A stretch of 64,000 nt of DNA, taken from assembly GCF_022539315.1 (NCBI RefSeq), contig NC_066314.1, forward strand, positions 52,203,180 through 52,267,179, given 5' to 3'. The notes beneath the pieces were generated by a model, which worked only from the letters and a program-made list of their open reading frames with translations, did no database searches and was not told the DNA's origin. Shown here in pieces: positions 11,901-28,900 of the stretch (within the stretch, counting starts at the first letter, position 1; every line of letters starts with the position of its first letter). The position numbers were made by a program, and so were the translations under genes. The DNA comes from Serinus canaria (Eukaryota; Chordata; Aves; Passeriformes; Fringillidae).

Positions 11901-12812
11901 GACAGCTGTGCTAGATGACCACAAACATCAACCTATTTTCCACAGGCTGTCATTTTTTCTAGTGTCTATAAGTTTATTAGAAGCAAGTTCTCACTTGCAG
12001 GAGATAGATGCGTATTATTAAATACACCTGAGATGAAGCAATTACGCTTTCAGTAAAAACTGAGAAAGTTTCAGATATCAGGATTTATAAAGAGCCTAAA
12101 GCTCATTCTGTAAACTGCACTGAAACGACAGGACAATTCTTTACACAGCTTCACCCAGTAAAGAGATTTTCTTCCAATAAGGCATTAAGTTAGTTTACTC
12201 TTAATTATCCTTTCTACCACATTTGTTAAACTTTTTCACTTCTATCTCCTGTTCTCATTTCCAAATTCTGCACACCTCCAGTCTCTTTGCTTCAGTCTTC
12301 ACTGGCAGAATGCAGTCAGGGATGGTTTACAGGCTGCCTGAAAATACAGGTTCATAACCAAGACTGGGTATGTCCAACAGTGCTTTCACACAGCTGAAGG
12401 ATACTTAGCAGGAGGATGTGGAAACCACTGAGAACAATAATTGTCATCTTGTTGTATCAATGGCATCACAGAGACTACCAGGTTTCTACATTCACATTTT
12501 AGTCCAAAACTGCAGAAGATGTACAGTAAGTGACTATTCAAATATGTATTATTCCTCCAGATACACTCACTCCTATAGTTATCAAGTGTAACCTTTCACC
12601 AGATACAAAGCTTCAATCTAGGCTCTAATAAATCCTCATACACTGTGCTAGCCAAGCTTCTTCTGTCCTTTTCAGATGAAATTGAGTTACTCGCACAACT
12701 CGTTAGAAGATAAAGTGTCTAAGACACATGGCTTCTCATGGTCCCAATCTTAGCAGATTTTAATGCCACTGATGCAATATTCTGGAGAATTGAGTATGTC
12801 TCAGTTTTGGTT
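8936..12812 (-). other. TMEM263: TMEM263 3' UTR and/or intergenic sequence
   Basis: This holds no coding sequence I can support. On the minus strand, downstream of the TMEM263 stop, candidate poly(A) signals (TTTATT on plus) are at 11973-11978, giving a 3' UTR of about 0.85 kb, and at 8859-8864, giving about 3.95 kb. Human TMEM263 has a long 3' UTR, so much of this stretch may be transcribed. A run of nine Cs at about 11357-11366 and AT-rich tracts are the only low-complexity features. Confidence 0.5.
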
Positions 12813-17265
<4,453 letters not shown>

Positions 17266-18549
17266 TATTGCCTAAGAAAAGAAATTCACATGAGCTATTC
17301 ATCTTTTCTGGCAAAGCATAAATGTAATCCATTAATCCAAAATTGAAGTAGATTAAGTTCCACAAAGAGAACTTCTTTTTTATTATTAGACAAGCTAGCA
17401 GGTCCTGTCAAATTGCTCCTATTTTTATTATCAGACTGCTTTTTTAAGACTCAATACTTAAAAAAGGAGCCCTCCACCACATCAGCAGGCTTGGTGAGAG
17501 CTGCCACACCACACCAAGTGCATCTCAAAAAGCAATCAGGAAGACAACAAGTAGGAAAACTAAACAGCTACAGCCATACAAGAGCTTATGTTTAAGTACT
17601 GAAAAAAAAAAAAAGCCTAGTGATCATAGAGGTGATGGCCACTAGAGAAACAAGAACAGCATGCCTGTGAGATTCGCTAGTACTTGGAAAGCTGTTTAAA
17701 AACACCAAGTCCTTGCAGCATAATTTGAACAAATGCCATGAAAACAAGATGGAAGAACAGCAACAGAAACAACACAATTTATCTTGCCATGGAACTGCAT
17801 AAATGGTGTGGTTATAGAAGCAGACCTAAACTGTTTTAACTCTATACGAGCTCTCCAATGGAAACATTCAGGGAAAGATTTCTTTACATTAGAAGCTGTT
17901 TCCTAGAGCAGCTCTAGAGCAGCAGTCCCTGACAGGGGAAGCATAAGAGAAACCTCAATCAGCAGCTCTGCCTATAGAATTTTTCTCTGGAAGAGAGGAA
18001 AGTAAGAACCAGTCCAGGTTTCCTTCCTGCTTTCCTCCCCCACCAAAACATGTCTTGATATTAAGTCCTACCTCCTTCCCTGAGTCCTCCTGCTAATCTT
18101 GGTTTCCCTCCTCAGCAAGCATCAAGGTCTGAGAAAGGAAAAACAAGTTGCATTACACCAGTCAGCATGCTTCTCTTTGCCAGTGACCACTTAGTTCCCT
18201 TCCCTCTGCAGAAGGAATGTGGAGGCAGAAGCAGGTAGGAAGACTCATCTTGAAAACAAGAGCTAAAACCCTCACAGTATTATTATGAAGTTAAAACATC
18301 ACACTAAAAACTGGCACCCACATACTAAATCATAGACCTTTGGATGAGAAGCAAGCCTAAATTGATTATTAAAGAGTCCTCCCAATCAGCACTAAGGGTA
18401 TCAGTTCAGGGCTCAGAAAACACAAGAAGCTGAACAGGAAAGCAAGCTAAAATACCTATTACCAGGATGGCCAGTTTGATAGAAATGCTGAACAAGTGCC
18501 ACTCAAAAGCTAGAGATGCAAACATGTCAGCTAAGAAATAGGAAATGAT

Positions 18550-18863
18550 CATATGATATCCCAAGCTGAGAGGAAACCACAAGGATCACTGAAGTCCAAC
18601 TCCTGGCCCTGCACAGGACAGCCCCAAGAATCACACCATGTACCTGAGAGCATTGTCCAAACACTTCTTGAGCTCCGTCAGGCTCGTGCTGTGACCACTT
18701 CCCTGGAGAGCTGTTCCAGTACTCAAACACACTCCGGGGGAGCCTTTTCCTAATATCCACCCTAAACTTCCCTTAACAGCTTTATGCCATTCCCTTGGGT
18801 CCTGTCACTGAGGGACGAGATCAATGTCTGCCCCTCTGCTTCCACTCATGAGGAAGTTGTAGA
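18550..18863 (-). mobile_element. CR1 LINE 3' region
   Basis: On the plus strand it reads the reverse complement of a CR1 3' part: CAACTCCTGGCCCTGCACAG, a cysteine-free coding remnant with the CCACTTCCCTGGAGAGCTGT block, and a GGTCCTGTCACTGAG-type stretch near 18800. It is moderately diverged and 5'-truncated. It sits in the TMEM263 intron in the same orientation as the gene. Confidence 0.92.
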
Positions 18864-20397
18864 GTAACAACACATCAAGATGGAAGACTAAACACATGAG
18901 GGCTAAAAGACAATTTTAAAATATATCAATTATAGAACTCCTTGTTATTTTATTTAATCACAAGATGAAGAAAATTAAAAAACAAAAAAAAAGAACGTGA
19001 CCAATCACAGGGAGCAACTGAGGACAATCAGGTTCTGAGAAAAGATGCTAGCTGAAAGAAACACAATATTCATCCTCACTATGAAGGATGTAGGTTTGTT
19101 GCTTTTTTCCAACTTGAAATAATATAAAGCACTGTAAGAAAGGGTAGAAGAAGAAACTGACAGGCCAGACATTATTCAATTAAAATATTCGTATCAAGAT
19201 GAAGCAGCTATGCTCCTAATTAATGTCTGGCCATTTCGGTCATGAAGATGATTACCACAAATGTGGAAGGAGTTTAACCACTGCCTTAGGGAAACTCTTA
19301 AAAAGAGTAAAATAAAAGTAAAAAAATAAAACTAGCAAGTCTTACTTCAAACAAAGGAATGAAAAAATGATCAAAGTTTTAAAGCAGACTTGAGACAAAT
19401 TAGTAAAACAGAGGTACATTTTTTTTTATGAAGAACTACCTCCATGAATTTATTTGTATCTAGACAGCATGCACCTCCTAAAAGAACACCAGATGAAATT
19501 GCTTGTTTGAGCTTCCAAAATGTTTCTGTCAACAATCCCACATAAGAGATTCAGAAAAGTTATTTAATCTTAGGAGGACAGAGAAAACACTGTCAGGGAT
19601 TATCAAAAAGTTTACAGGGGAGCTGAAGTAAGTTACCAGTTTCAGACATAGGTAGAACACTAGAAACTGTCACAAACTTCACACAAGGTTTAGTATTTTC
19701 TGCTATTAAGAATGTACTGAACACAGCAACACTAACAGCAGATACAGCCCAGATGAAGCCCCTAGAATCTGTTTTACATGACACAATACCAGTATTTAAT
19801 TAAAATAAGATTTGTCCAATAGGAAGAGTTGGAGTAAGACTGGCAGACAAGTCAGGTAAGGTAAGAGCTTTCAAAATCTCCACCGTCTGATTTAGACTGT
19901 GAGATTTGGTTTCAGTTCCTGCAAAGCTAAATGAGCTAAGCAATGTATTGGTAGGGGAATTTCACAGCAGAGTTTCTAGTCTAGTTTAAAAATACAGTAG
20001 AAAAAAAAAATAGCAGCACATATAAAATCACAGCACTATATACAAAAAGCGGCTCAGATTAGGCATTCCTTCCCATTACTTTCCTAGAACCTCAAGGTCA
20101 CATAATTGTTGATCCCAAGCTTTTCCTTAAAAGTTAAATAGAAATGCTTCACTCACTTGCATCTAGACAGACCCCAGTGGTCTTTCTTAAGGCATGGCAA
20201 CCTGCTGCTAGCAGGCCCCAGAAGTCAATGGAGAACTATGCATACCTGAGAACAGCAGCAAGTAAGTCACTGTTGGTAGGACTGAATTTGTTCTACACAG
20301 AAGAGAGCCTTCAGGGGTTTGCAGATCAGACAGCTGAAAACTACTGTTTGATGGGTGGTTCTACAGGTGCCTGGAAGCACTCCCGGGATGCTAGGTG

Positions 20398-20455
20398 CGT
20401 GGTTGGACTGGATGATCTTGAAAATCTCTTCCAAGCTTGATGATTCTATGATGCT
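20398..20455 (+). mobile_element. CR1 LINE 3' terminal fragment
   Basis: The sequence TGGTTGGACTGGATGATCTT, a CTTCCAAGCTTGATGATTCT block and a final TATGATG are the conserved last 60 or so bases of CR1 in sense orientation. It is inserted antisense to TMEM263. Confidence 0.88.
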
Positions 20456-23400
20456 GCAAGAGATGTGCCCAACCAGCCTGTACTAGGTTTTACTCACAGT
20501 TCTATGATATCAGGGCAAGTGAAAACAGAATCACATCACTGTCAGAAAAGTCTCACAGCCTGACCCAAAACATCACTTGGCACACAAGATCTCACAAAGC
20601 ACAATTCACGTTCTTTTGTTTTTCTGTAGAAACTCTCCAGGGAATCCCAGAATCAAAACCAAGTTCCAGCAAAGGACTTCTACAGAAAATTTTCAAATAT
20701 CTATGTTATGGTTTGCATTATGCATCCTTGTATCCAACTTAATACCTCAGGAGACTTGAAAGGCTCTGAAAAGTGATGCAAAAATCCTGTGTACTAAACA
20801 CAGTGCAGCATATCTGGAGAACAGGATATGCACAGGAGCATATTTTAAACCTGCCTCCCTTCCAGAGACTTAAGATGAGTATTTCTATTGACTGGAGGTC
20901 AACAGCTTGGAATAACCACTTGGTGGCAATTACTTCATCCAGTCTTCAGAGCCAAAGGGCAGGAATACAACTTTTTTCTTCAAAAACTGGAGATAGAAAA
21001 ACAGAAACCACTCACTACATTTTACATAATACCATGGAGGTAAAAGCACTCAATGCCTCCTTTGTCTATTAAGATCTAGGCTTGCATGTCCTGCTTTGCA
21101 TCAAAAAGTCCCCCATGCTTTCCCCTGAAGATGCACCCCCCACAAAGAAGAGAAAGCAAAGTTCACAAGACCCAACAGAGATTACACCTAAGCTGAAACC
21201 ACAGGCAGTGACCTAGAGATGCAAGTGTAAGACTTTTGTGCAGAGATAAGTCATTCAGACATGCTATAGGTTAAGGAACTTTGGAAACTTGGACGCTCCC
21301 AATTCAAAGTCCCCACTATGCACTGAATCATTAGTTACAACAATTACCAGTACTGCAGACATACGCAACAAGGCAAAGATTTATCAGAAACCTGAACTTT
21401 GGAACTCTTCTCGTAAGTCTTCAGAATCTCCTTCAAAGTACACTAAGACGGACCAAAGAAAAAGGGAAGAAGAAAGCAAGCAAAGAGATCTTTCTTCTGC
21501 ATTTTCATCCTGTGATGCCAAATTCCCTTGTGCCACTGCAGAAAAGCCTCCAGCTTCATTTAACATGTTCATTGAATGATGACATGGAATGAGACAGGAT
21601 CTCCATGACACCCAGAAAAACTCATAGGGACATTCACGAAGCAGAAATCCATCATATCATTGGCACACTCCAATTTCCTTCTTCATCTGTGTTTTCTCAT
21701 GTCAAGAAATAGAAGCAAACCCAGATCTTAGAAGAGGGATAAATGTAAACTACTTCTTGGGTTTTTTCCCTGTGTGCTTATGAAGATGCTGTCTGTTGTC
21801 TATTGATTCAGGAGATATGGGACAACTTCTCATCTTTCTTAACAATATATTAAAATAAATTGTAGCCTTCATACAAAAAAAAATTTAAAAATAAAGATGA
21901 AAGTCACTCAACTGATTGGAAAGGAAACACACTTCCATATCGTCAGAATATGAAATATATAGAAAGCTTAAATGTTTTACAATGTAGCTATAAAAAAAAA
22001 TAGAGAATTTTTTTAAAAGAAGGTTTTTAATTCAAGAGCTATTTGTAACATTAACAGTGTTTAAGATCCTGAATGAAAGTGCTAAGAAGCTCTAGAAGTA
22101 ATGGCATAGCCACACATACATTCACATCAAAACTTATTGAAATAAAACTCACCAAATATATTCCTTTGTGAAGATTTCTAGTTAGTTGTTTCCACAAAAG
22201 TATTCTGCATACACCTATAAGAAAGGCAGAACATTAATGACATCTTATGGAACAGCGACTGTCACATATCTGCCATGGGTGTACAGTAGGAATCAGGAAT
22301 ATAAATCCCCATAGTATGGAAGAAGCACACTTGGTATGGCCTTAAGATGCCACATTTTTAGAGATTTGTCACCAAGACACCAATTCCTCCTGGGCAATGA
22401 AGATAATTTTACTTGCTCCATGTGCTGCCACAAGGATTGCTATGAGGCACAATAATTCATGTTAAGACACAAATACTCCTTAATGAGCCCACAGTTCTTG
22501 GACTGCAAGCTTTGTGTAAAGCTTTACCCTTCCATTGAGAAGTAACCTCTAACCATTACAGATGTGTGCAGCTTCCTGAGTTTCAGTGGATGCCCTTGAT
22601 GTCTTTCTGATTTTAGAGACAAAAAGCCCTTCTGTCTCAGCACAGCAAACCTGGCCCAAGCAGCAGCCAGTGAAAACTGGCTTGTTTCAATGCAACTACT
22701 CAGATATTTGTGGGTAGCAATGAAATGACCCAAGGATGGGGCCAATTTCAGCTGGCAGCAGACGGCTGCAGCAGCAGCCACTGCTGGAACTTCCACCTGA
22801 CAGAGCGGCAAACAAACCCATTGCCCTGTCTTGTTCCACCACAAAAGAAGTTATCTTCCTTCTGGCTACCAGCTGTGCAGGTAGAAAGCCTGGCTACAGA
22901 GCTGATGGAAAACAAACAACCCTTGCCACATGAACACCTCTTCTTTACCTCTTTCAGCAGCTGCAGCAGATTTCTGAATGAACCTGATGTATTTCACATA
23001 CATGGAAAAAAATATATTTTTAGGTATGATAGTTTAAGAATTAAATTTTTGGAATGGCAACAGTCTCTACTCTCCAAATTAAACAAGGAAATAATCACGA
23101 AGCCAAAAAAGGTAATCCCACCTATGGCTGCTCTTCAGGGTACAGCTCCAAGCTGCACAAGCAAGCCCTCATATCAGCTTCACTGCCTTGGATGGAAATG
23201 TCTGTTTCTGTCTGTACTGCAAGGGAAAGAGCTGACTGAGCTTCTGCAAGAAGAGTCAGCGCTAACAGCACTAAAGTACAAAAACAAATCCAGGCATGTA
23301 GAAAGCATGTAGGTAAAATGCATGTAGGCACAGCTAGTATTTCAAGAAGCTTCAGTTTAAAATTCAAGTTTCAAAATTCAGACTTATGTACAAAGCAAGA

Positions 23401-24884
23401 CTGGCTTGGAAGCAAGTGTGCTTTGTAAAAGAGACTGCATTTTCAAGCAAAGACCACAAGAAGCTGATCAGAAGTTTCCAGGTGTGAGCCATGACTTACT
23501 TCTAAGCCTACAGTAGGTTGGGCTACAACTTCATCCAAAAGAAGTTGCTGTAAGTAATGTACAAACAGGGTCACAGTATGCACGGAACTGAACACAGCAG
23601 GGAAGGTAATGCAATGTATCTGTATTAAAAACCAAACACACACCACGATTAAAAGCAAAAGAGAGGTATAATATTTCCTGGAAAAAAAAAACCCTTAGCT
23701 CTGCCCAGGACATTACTATATCATATCTACCCTGGATGAAGAATGCACCATTTCTCCATCGTTGTCAACCAAAATATAGATCAGGGTCCAGAAGAGGCTC
23801 TATAGAACACCTGATGTTGGCAATCAAGTTTTTTCTGATGCAATTATTTACAAGATATAAAAATCAAGGCATGAACCAGAATTCCCCTTTTCTAGTTCTC
23901 CAAAACGGGCTCCTAAGAAGTAAATGGTAAATTCCAGTAAGGTGCATGGCACAGCTTCAGAAAGACCATGAAAACTCCATTTTACCAGTTTTGTCATCCT
24001 CTGCCTTCGCACAGTTTTCAGAAGAACATTCCCCACTTCTTCTAACACTTTCCTAAAGCCTGAGCTCCAGATCAGTCTTGGATCTCCTTTTCCAGAAGAC
24101 CCTCAAAGACAAAACTGGACTGTGCCTAACAGTCAGAGGTAAAGCAGCTTCTGAACTTCCTTGCTACCTCTGCTTATGAAATAGTCTTTTCCCTAGCATC
24201 CACCACCTGTTTGTTGGCTCCTACCTGAAATTCAGACCGGTCACTTGCTGGACAAGGGCCACTTTTCAGTTTGCATTTGTGCAGCACTGTCCATTTCTTC
24301 ACTCAGGAGGCAATACTAACTTTTCTGAATATTTAACCACAGTTTAACACAAAGCTTTACATGATATTCTGCATAATATTTACTGAGCAGTCTTAAAACT
24401 GATGTGCATACAAACCAGTACCTACATATTAAATAAAAAGCAATCTTGTATGTACCCCTCCACTTATACAGGGGCATCCTGCCTGAAGCAACACAGTGGA
24501 CACACTGAAACAAGCTACATGTACTTGATATATGTTCCTTATGGAGGGACATCCTGATTCAGAGCTCTCATTTTCACCCCAATTCAATGAGCAGAAGGAA
24601 GCCTTTAATTGCATCCACAGAAGCTGTATCTGCAGCTCATACAATGCCCAGAACCAGGCATACAGCTAAATCAACTTGCCTTGATCTTCAGGCCACACCA
24701 CATAAACGCCTAGGCTAGATGAATGTGAAAACCTAAGCCAGTCCCAAACAGTTCAAAAAAACCTCTTCATATGCTACTTCAAGCTGGACTTGAGAGACAT
24801 GGATGAAACAAAGAGCACGTTACTACAGCAAACATCTGAACACTGCAAAGTTTAAAAAGAAGAAAACCCGAAAGCAAGCTTCTA

Positions 24885-25935
24885 ACGGGTCGGAAAATTT
24901 CTCGAGGGAGAACAAGACCATCCAGGAGCCATGCCGAGGAGAGCACGGGTCCCTCCGCTGCCCTCCCTTCCAGGTGGAGGGACCGCTCCTCCATGGGGCT
25001 CCCGGCCCAGACAGGGGGGTAGCGGCAGGGCATAGAAACCCCCCTCCCCTCGGTCCCGCACCCGAGGAGCCTCCCTCCCTTACCCTCGGGCGGCCGAAGC
25101 CCCGCAGTCCCCGCCGCGTCCTCCCTCCTACAGCTACCTGCGTGCCCGGCAGTGACCCCCGCCCATGACCCCGGCCGGGCCGGCGCGGGCACTGCCGGCA
25201 TCTCGGCGCAGGCGGCGGCACTGACGTGGCAGTCAAGGCCGCGGCGGAGCCGCTACGCCCGGCCCGGCCCTCCCGCCCCGCGGAGCCGCGGCAGGAAGCA
25301 CAAAGGCGGCGGGGCTGTGCCCGCGCCGGGGGCAGGTGGCGGCGGCTCCGCATCCCTGACCCGCCTCTCCCGCTAGCGGCTCCGCCGGGGCGCGCTGGGT
25401 GCTTCCCGCCTCCTCCCCTGGAAGTTCCCCTTCATCCGCGAAGAGACAGGGAGGGTGCTCCCCGGTTGCCCGGCTGGCGGTGGGCCGGGAGCTAGCGGCC
25501 GCTCATCCCTCCATCCCTAGCTCCCTCACTCACCTCACGGCACTCACGGCTCGCTCGGCCCGCCCGGCCTCCGCTCAGACTTTACTCCTCCGCCCGTCCT
25601 CGCTGCCGACGTGGCGCCCGCCACCGCCCGCCCTGCCGGCGCCCGCAGACCCCGCCCCAGCGCCCGGCGCGGCCCCTCGGCGGCCGGGGGGCGCCGCCGC
25701 TCCCGCCCCCTGCCCGCCCCGGGGGTGCCGGGACCCGCCGGCCCCCGCCTCCTCCTGCGCCGCCGGCCGTGCCCTCCCTCTAAGGGGCCGTGCCCCACGA
25801 GAGCCTGCGCAGGCCCGGCTCGACTTCCGTGGACGCCACGGGCTCGGGGGCACCTTCTTGCCTCGGGGCCGGGTACCGAGGTGGAGGAAGATGCCGGGTA
25901 GGGGCAGAGCTGAGGAGAGGAGGGGAGGGGTGCCG
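24885..25935 (-). promoter_or_regulatory. TMEM263: CpG island, likely TMEM263 promoter and first exon
   Basis: About 1 kb of very high GC and CpG content contains many Sp1-type GC boxes. It lies upstream of the minus-strand TMEM263 coding exons. The best minus-strand donor is GTGAG|GTGAGT with the exon ending at 25534. Others are CGAGG|GTAAGG (exon end 25084) and CACGCAG|GTAGCT (exon end 25138). A TGACGTGG at 25222-25229 matches the XBP1/ATF6-type unfolded-protein-response element, and a second ACGTGG core lies near 25609. CpG promoters are often bidirectional, so a plus-strand noncoding transcript is possible. Start sites cannot be fixed from sequence. Confidence 0.75.
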
Positions 25936-28900
25936 GCGTTGCTGTAGCTGACCGAGATGCTTCGGGGTGCAGGAGATTGGCTTGTGGGGCTCCGTTAGGC
26001 TGGGGAGCATCTCGGCCGAGCGGTCCTGGTGAAGAGATGACCACTTGGGGCACCCTGCCCGTCCTGTTGGCACAGCCGGGAGGCTGCAGAAGTCCGACAC
26101 GGAGCTGTACCCAGTCCAGTGCCAGCGGCATCTTGGGGAGCCACGACAGTAATCCTAAGGATCCAGGTTTATGTTAAGCAATATTTACATTGCACCCTTC
26201 ATCCCAGCTACTATTTGAGTGAGCTGAACTTCTCACATGGCACCTGTAGAGAATAAATTTGTGGTAATCATGGTTTAAGGGCATGGCATTATAGGTAACT
26301 GCACCAATGCGGATAGCTGGGGAAAGATGGATTTTCTCATGCTCACCGCCTTCTTTGGGACCTCTCCATGTACATCTCTAAGGATTCCTGGGGATGAACA
26401 GTGACTCTCAAGTTTGCTAGACAAGGAAATGCCAGATGGCCAAGGGAGAGAGGAAAGTCACAGGTACTTTGAGTTTAGAAACAGAACTGCTTTCAGCAGC
26501 ACAGGAATACTAAATACCTTCTTGAATGCTTTATGAGTTTAGAAAAGTTACATAGACAAAATACTACCTCTGCTTCCTCCTTCATTTGTGCATCAATGTG
26601 ATCTATCAGAGCAATGCTGCGTGGGCTCAGAGGGGTTTGCTGATCACAGGGACTTGGCACTCCTGACCCACTTAATGAATAACATACATGTTCTCTGTTT
26701 TGGATCTGAAGCATCAAAGTGGGAGAATCCAAGTGAAAAACTGAGGGTGGTGTCTGGTAGGGAGCACACCATGGGTTCTATCAGGATACAGAAAACACAC
26801 AGAGTGTATGGATCAGTCATGTTCTTTGGAAATAATACTACACAGACACACAGGAGTTCTACTCTGGGATCTTGATTTCTGTCTGGGAGGCTGCAACTCT
26901 GAGCTCAGTGTTTGCAGAGAGTGTTTAGTGTTTACCTGCCTGGTTCTAACAGATGACACCTGCAACTGTTGACATCTTTTCCATCTTTGAGATATTTTCT
27001 TATAGCTGCTATTCATCCCTCGCTCTAAGACCCAGCTGTACACAGTGCTTTCTATACATGTGATGCCCTGCTTCAAATGCAAGGCCTGAAGCTTCTCATG
27101 GCAGCAGAAAGAGTTGCTGTTTGAGTATTTTTTTTGCAGTAGAGGTAATCACCCATAAACTTTACAGCACAAGGCATCGAATAATATTTTGCCTGCTAGG
27201 AACTGAAAATGAAAGCCATCACAGGGATTAACATCTCTTCTTTTCAAGCACTGGAAGACTTAGGGTAGCACAGGACTTGTGTCAGTCAAGTGTTTTGCTG
27301 AGCCAACAGAAAGAGCCACCTTCCTCTACACAGCCACAGCTACAGGGAGAAGAGCCTCACTGACAGGTGTAATAACTGAAATAACTTCAGGCTGACATCT
27401 CTGCAGATAACAGAAAACAAATCAGCAGCGTGCCTGTTACTTTGCTAAACCAACATTGAAGCTGAGGGAAAGGTTTTGGTTGCAGAGGTGTTGGCATTGT
27501 AACTATTTTTGGTCTCATTTAACATTTAATTTATAAACAGGCTCAAAAAATGGTATGTTGGTGTATTCAGAAAAGACTTCTTAAGAATTATTGAATCTTT
27601 CTGAGAAATAAATAACATGCTTTCACTAAAAATAGCATGTAATTACCTTCTTAACAAATTTAAAATGGAAAAATTATAACATTCTATCTTCCCCTGTGGA
27701 GGAGTGGTTCCTTCATTTAGATTATAGGTTTTTACATTTTGTCTGTGAATGTGCTATGATTATAGATGCAGAAAATAATTGAAGGAAGGTCAAAATACAT
27801 ATATTTTGTATTCTTTTATGAGGAATGTGGTTGCTTCTGCTGCAGTAGCTGTGGGGAACTACAGCCAGAGTTGGAGTCTTACCGTGTTGGATTTGATGTA
27901 GATCTAGGAAAGAGCCCTAAAAGTCCTTCTCTCTCAGTACAGAACTTAATTTAAAATGTGATTAGTGTCTCCTGAATTCCTCAGCCTTGCAGCTCCATTT
28001 TCCTGTTGTTGGTAGCTGTTGTGAAAAGGCAGAGCTGAGGGGACTGTGTCTGGTACGTGTCTGGTGAAGTCTGTAGGCATATGGCTGACAACAAACTCCA
28101 GCTGAACTGTTTGCTCAGCAGCAGGCCTGAATGGGGAAGGCAACAGGAAAGCTTGTGAGATGTGCTGTTATATTTGATCCGTTTCTAAAGATTCTGAAGT
28201 GAAGCAGCCAAGGACAGAGATAGACCTTACTGGATGCCATGTCCTAACTTGTATGCCATGGATGTCAACGCCTCTCCATTGCAGATCCATGCTGGTGGTG
28301 TAACAGAGAGGGATTAGGCAAGGACCGTACTTTTGCAAATTCCAAATATAAATCTACCATGGAGCTTAAAAATGTGCTTCCTGAGTAGATAACCTAGGTT
28401 AAAATTGGGCTGGAAGGAAGGAGGGAGGTTATATCCAATATTTGTTGGTAGTGAGGCTGTTGGCTGATTTACTACTGACAAAACCAGGCAGGGATGAAAG
28501 AGTAGCATACCCCACTCAAGCATATATAATGTCTTCATTGCATATGAAGAGATGTGCTTGGTTAAGCGTGATGCCTCACCTGCAGATGCATCTTGTCTCA
28601 TAGGAAAGGAAACTGTCTGCTAGTTCTGGGTGACCATAGCATGTAAGGGAAGAAACTCGGAGAAGTGAGTTAGTTGCACACTATTTTTGGCTGAGGGGTC
28701 AGGCAGTAAGAGAGATCAAACATTCTGCTGAAGTACCCCAACACTGCCAGCTACCAACAAAAAAGCTAGAGTATCCTCCTTCCTTTTTGTAATAGAGTTA
28801 TACTAATACAAATTGTGAATAAAAAATAACAGATTTTAAGTCCTGGGCCCTTATGTGTTTGGAGGTATCTTTTTTGTTAGCTGTGCACACACAAGTTCAA

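Larger units (their letters stand above)
17272..25533 (-). other. TMEM263: TMEM263 5' intron(s)
   Basis: About 8.2 kb lies between the first coding exon and the CpG-island promoter. It holds two CR1 fragments (18550-18863, 20398-20455). The longest open frame is 22710-23312 on plus (200 codons, GenBank-style family features absent), antisense to the gene and not convincing. Additional noncoding 5' exons could be present but cannot be identified without transcripts. Confidence 0.7.

Noticed and set aside
22710..23312. 200-codon plus-strand open frame in the TMEM263 5' intron
   Set aside because: No domain, repeat or compositional sign of a protein; antisense to an established gene, with no promoter or splice pattern. 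Length alone is within chance for this much sequence.
24779..26177. Long overlapping frames at 24.8-26.2 kb
   Set aside because: Same CpG-island effect as at 2.3-3.0 kb; low-complexity proteins with no family match.
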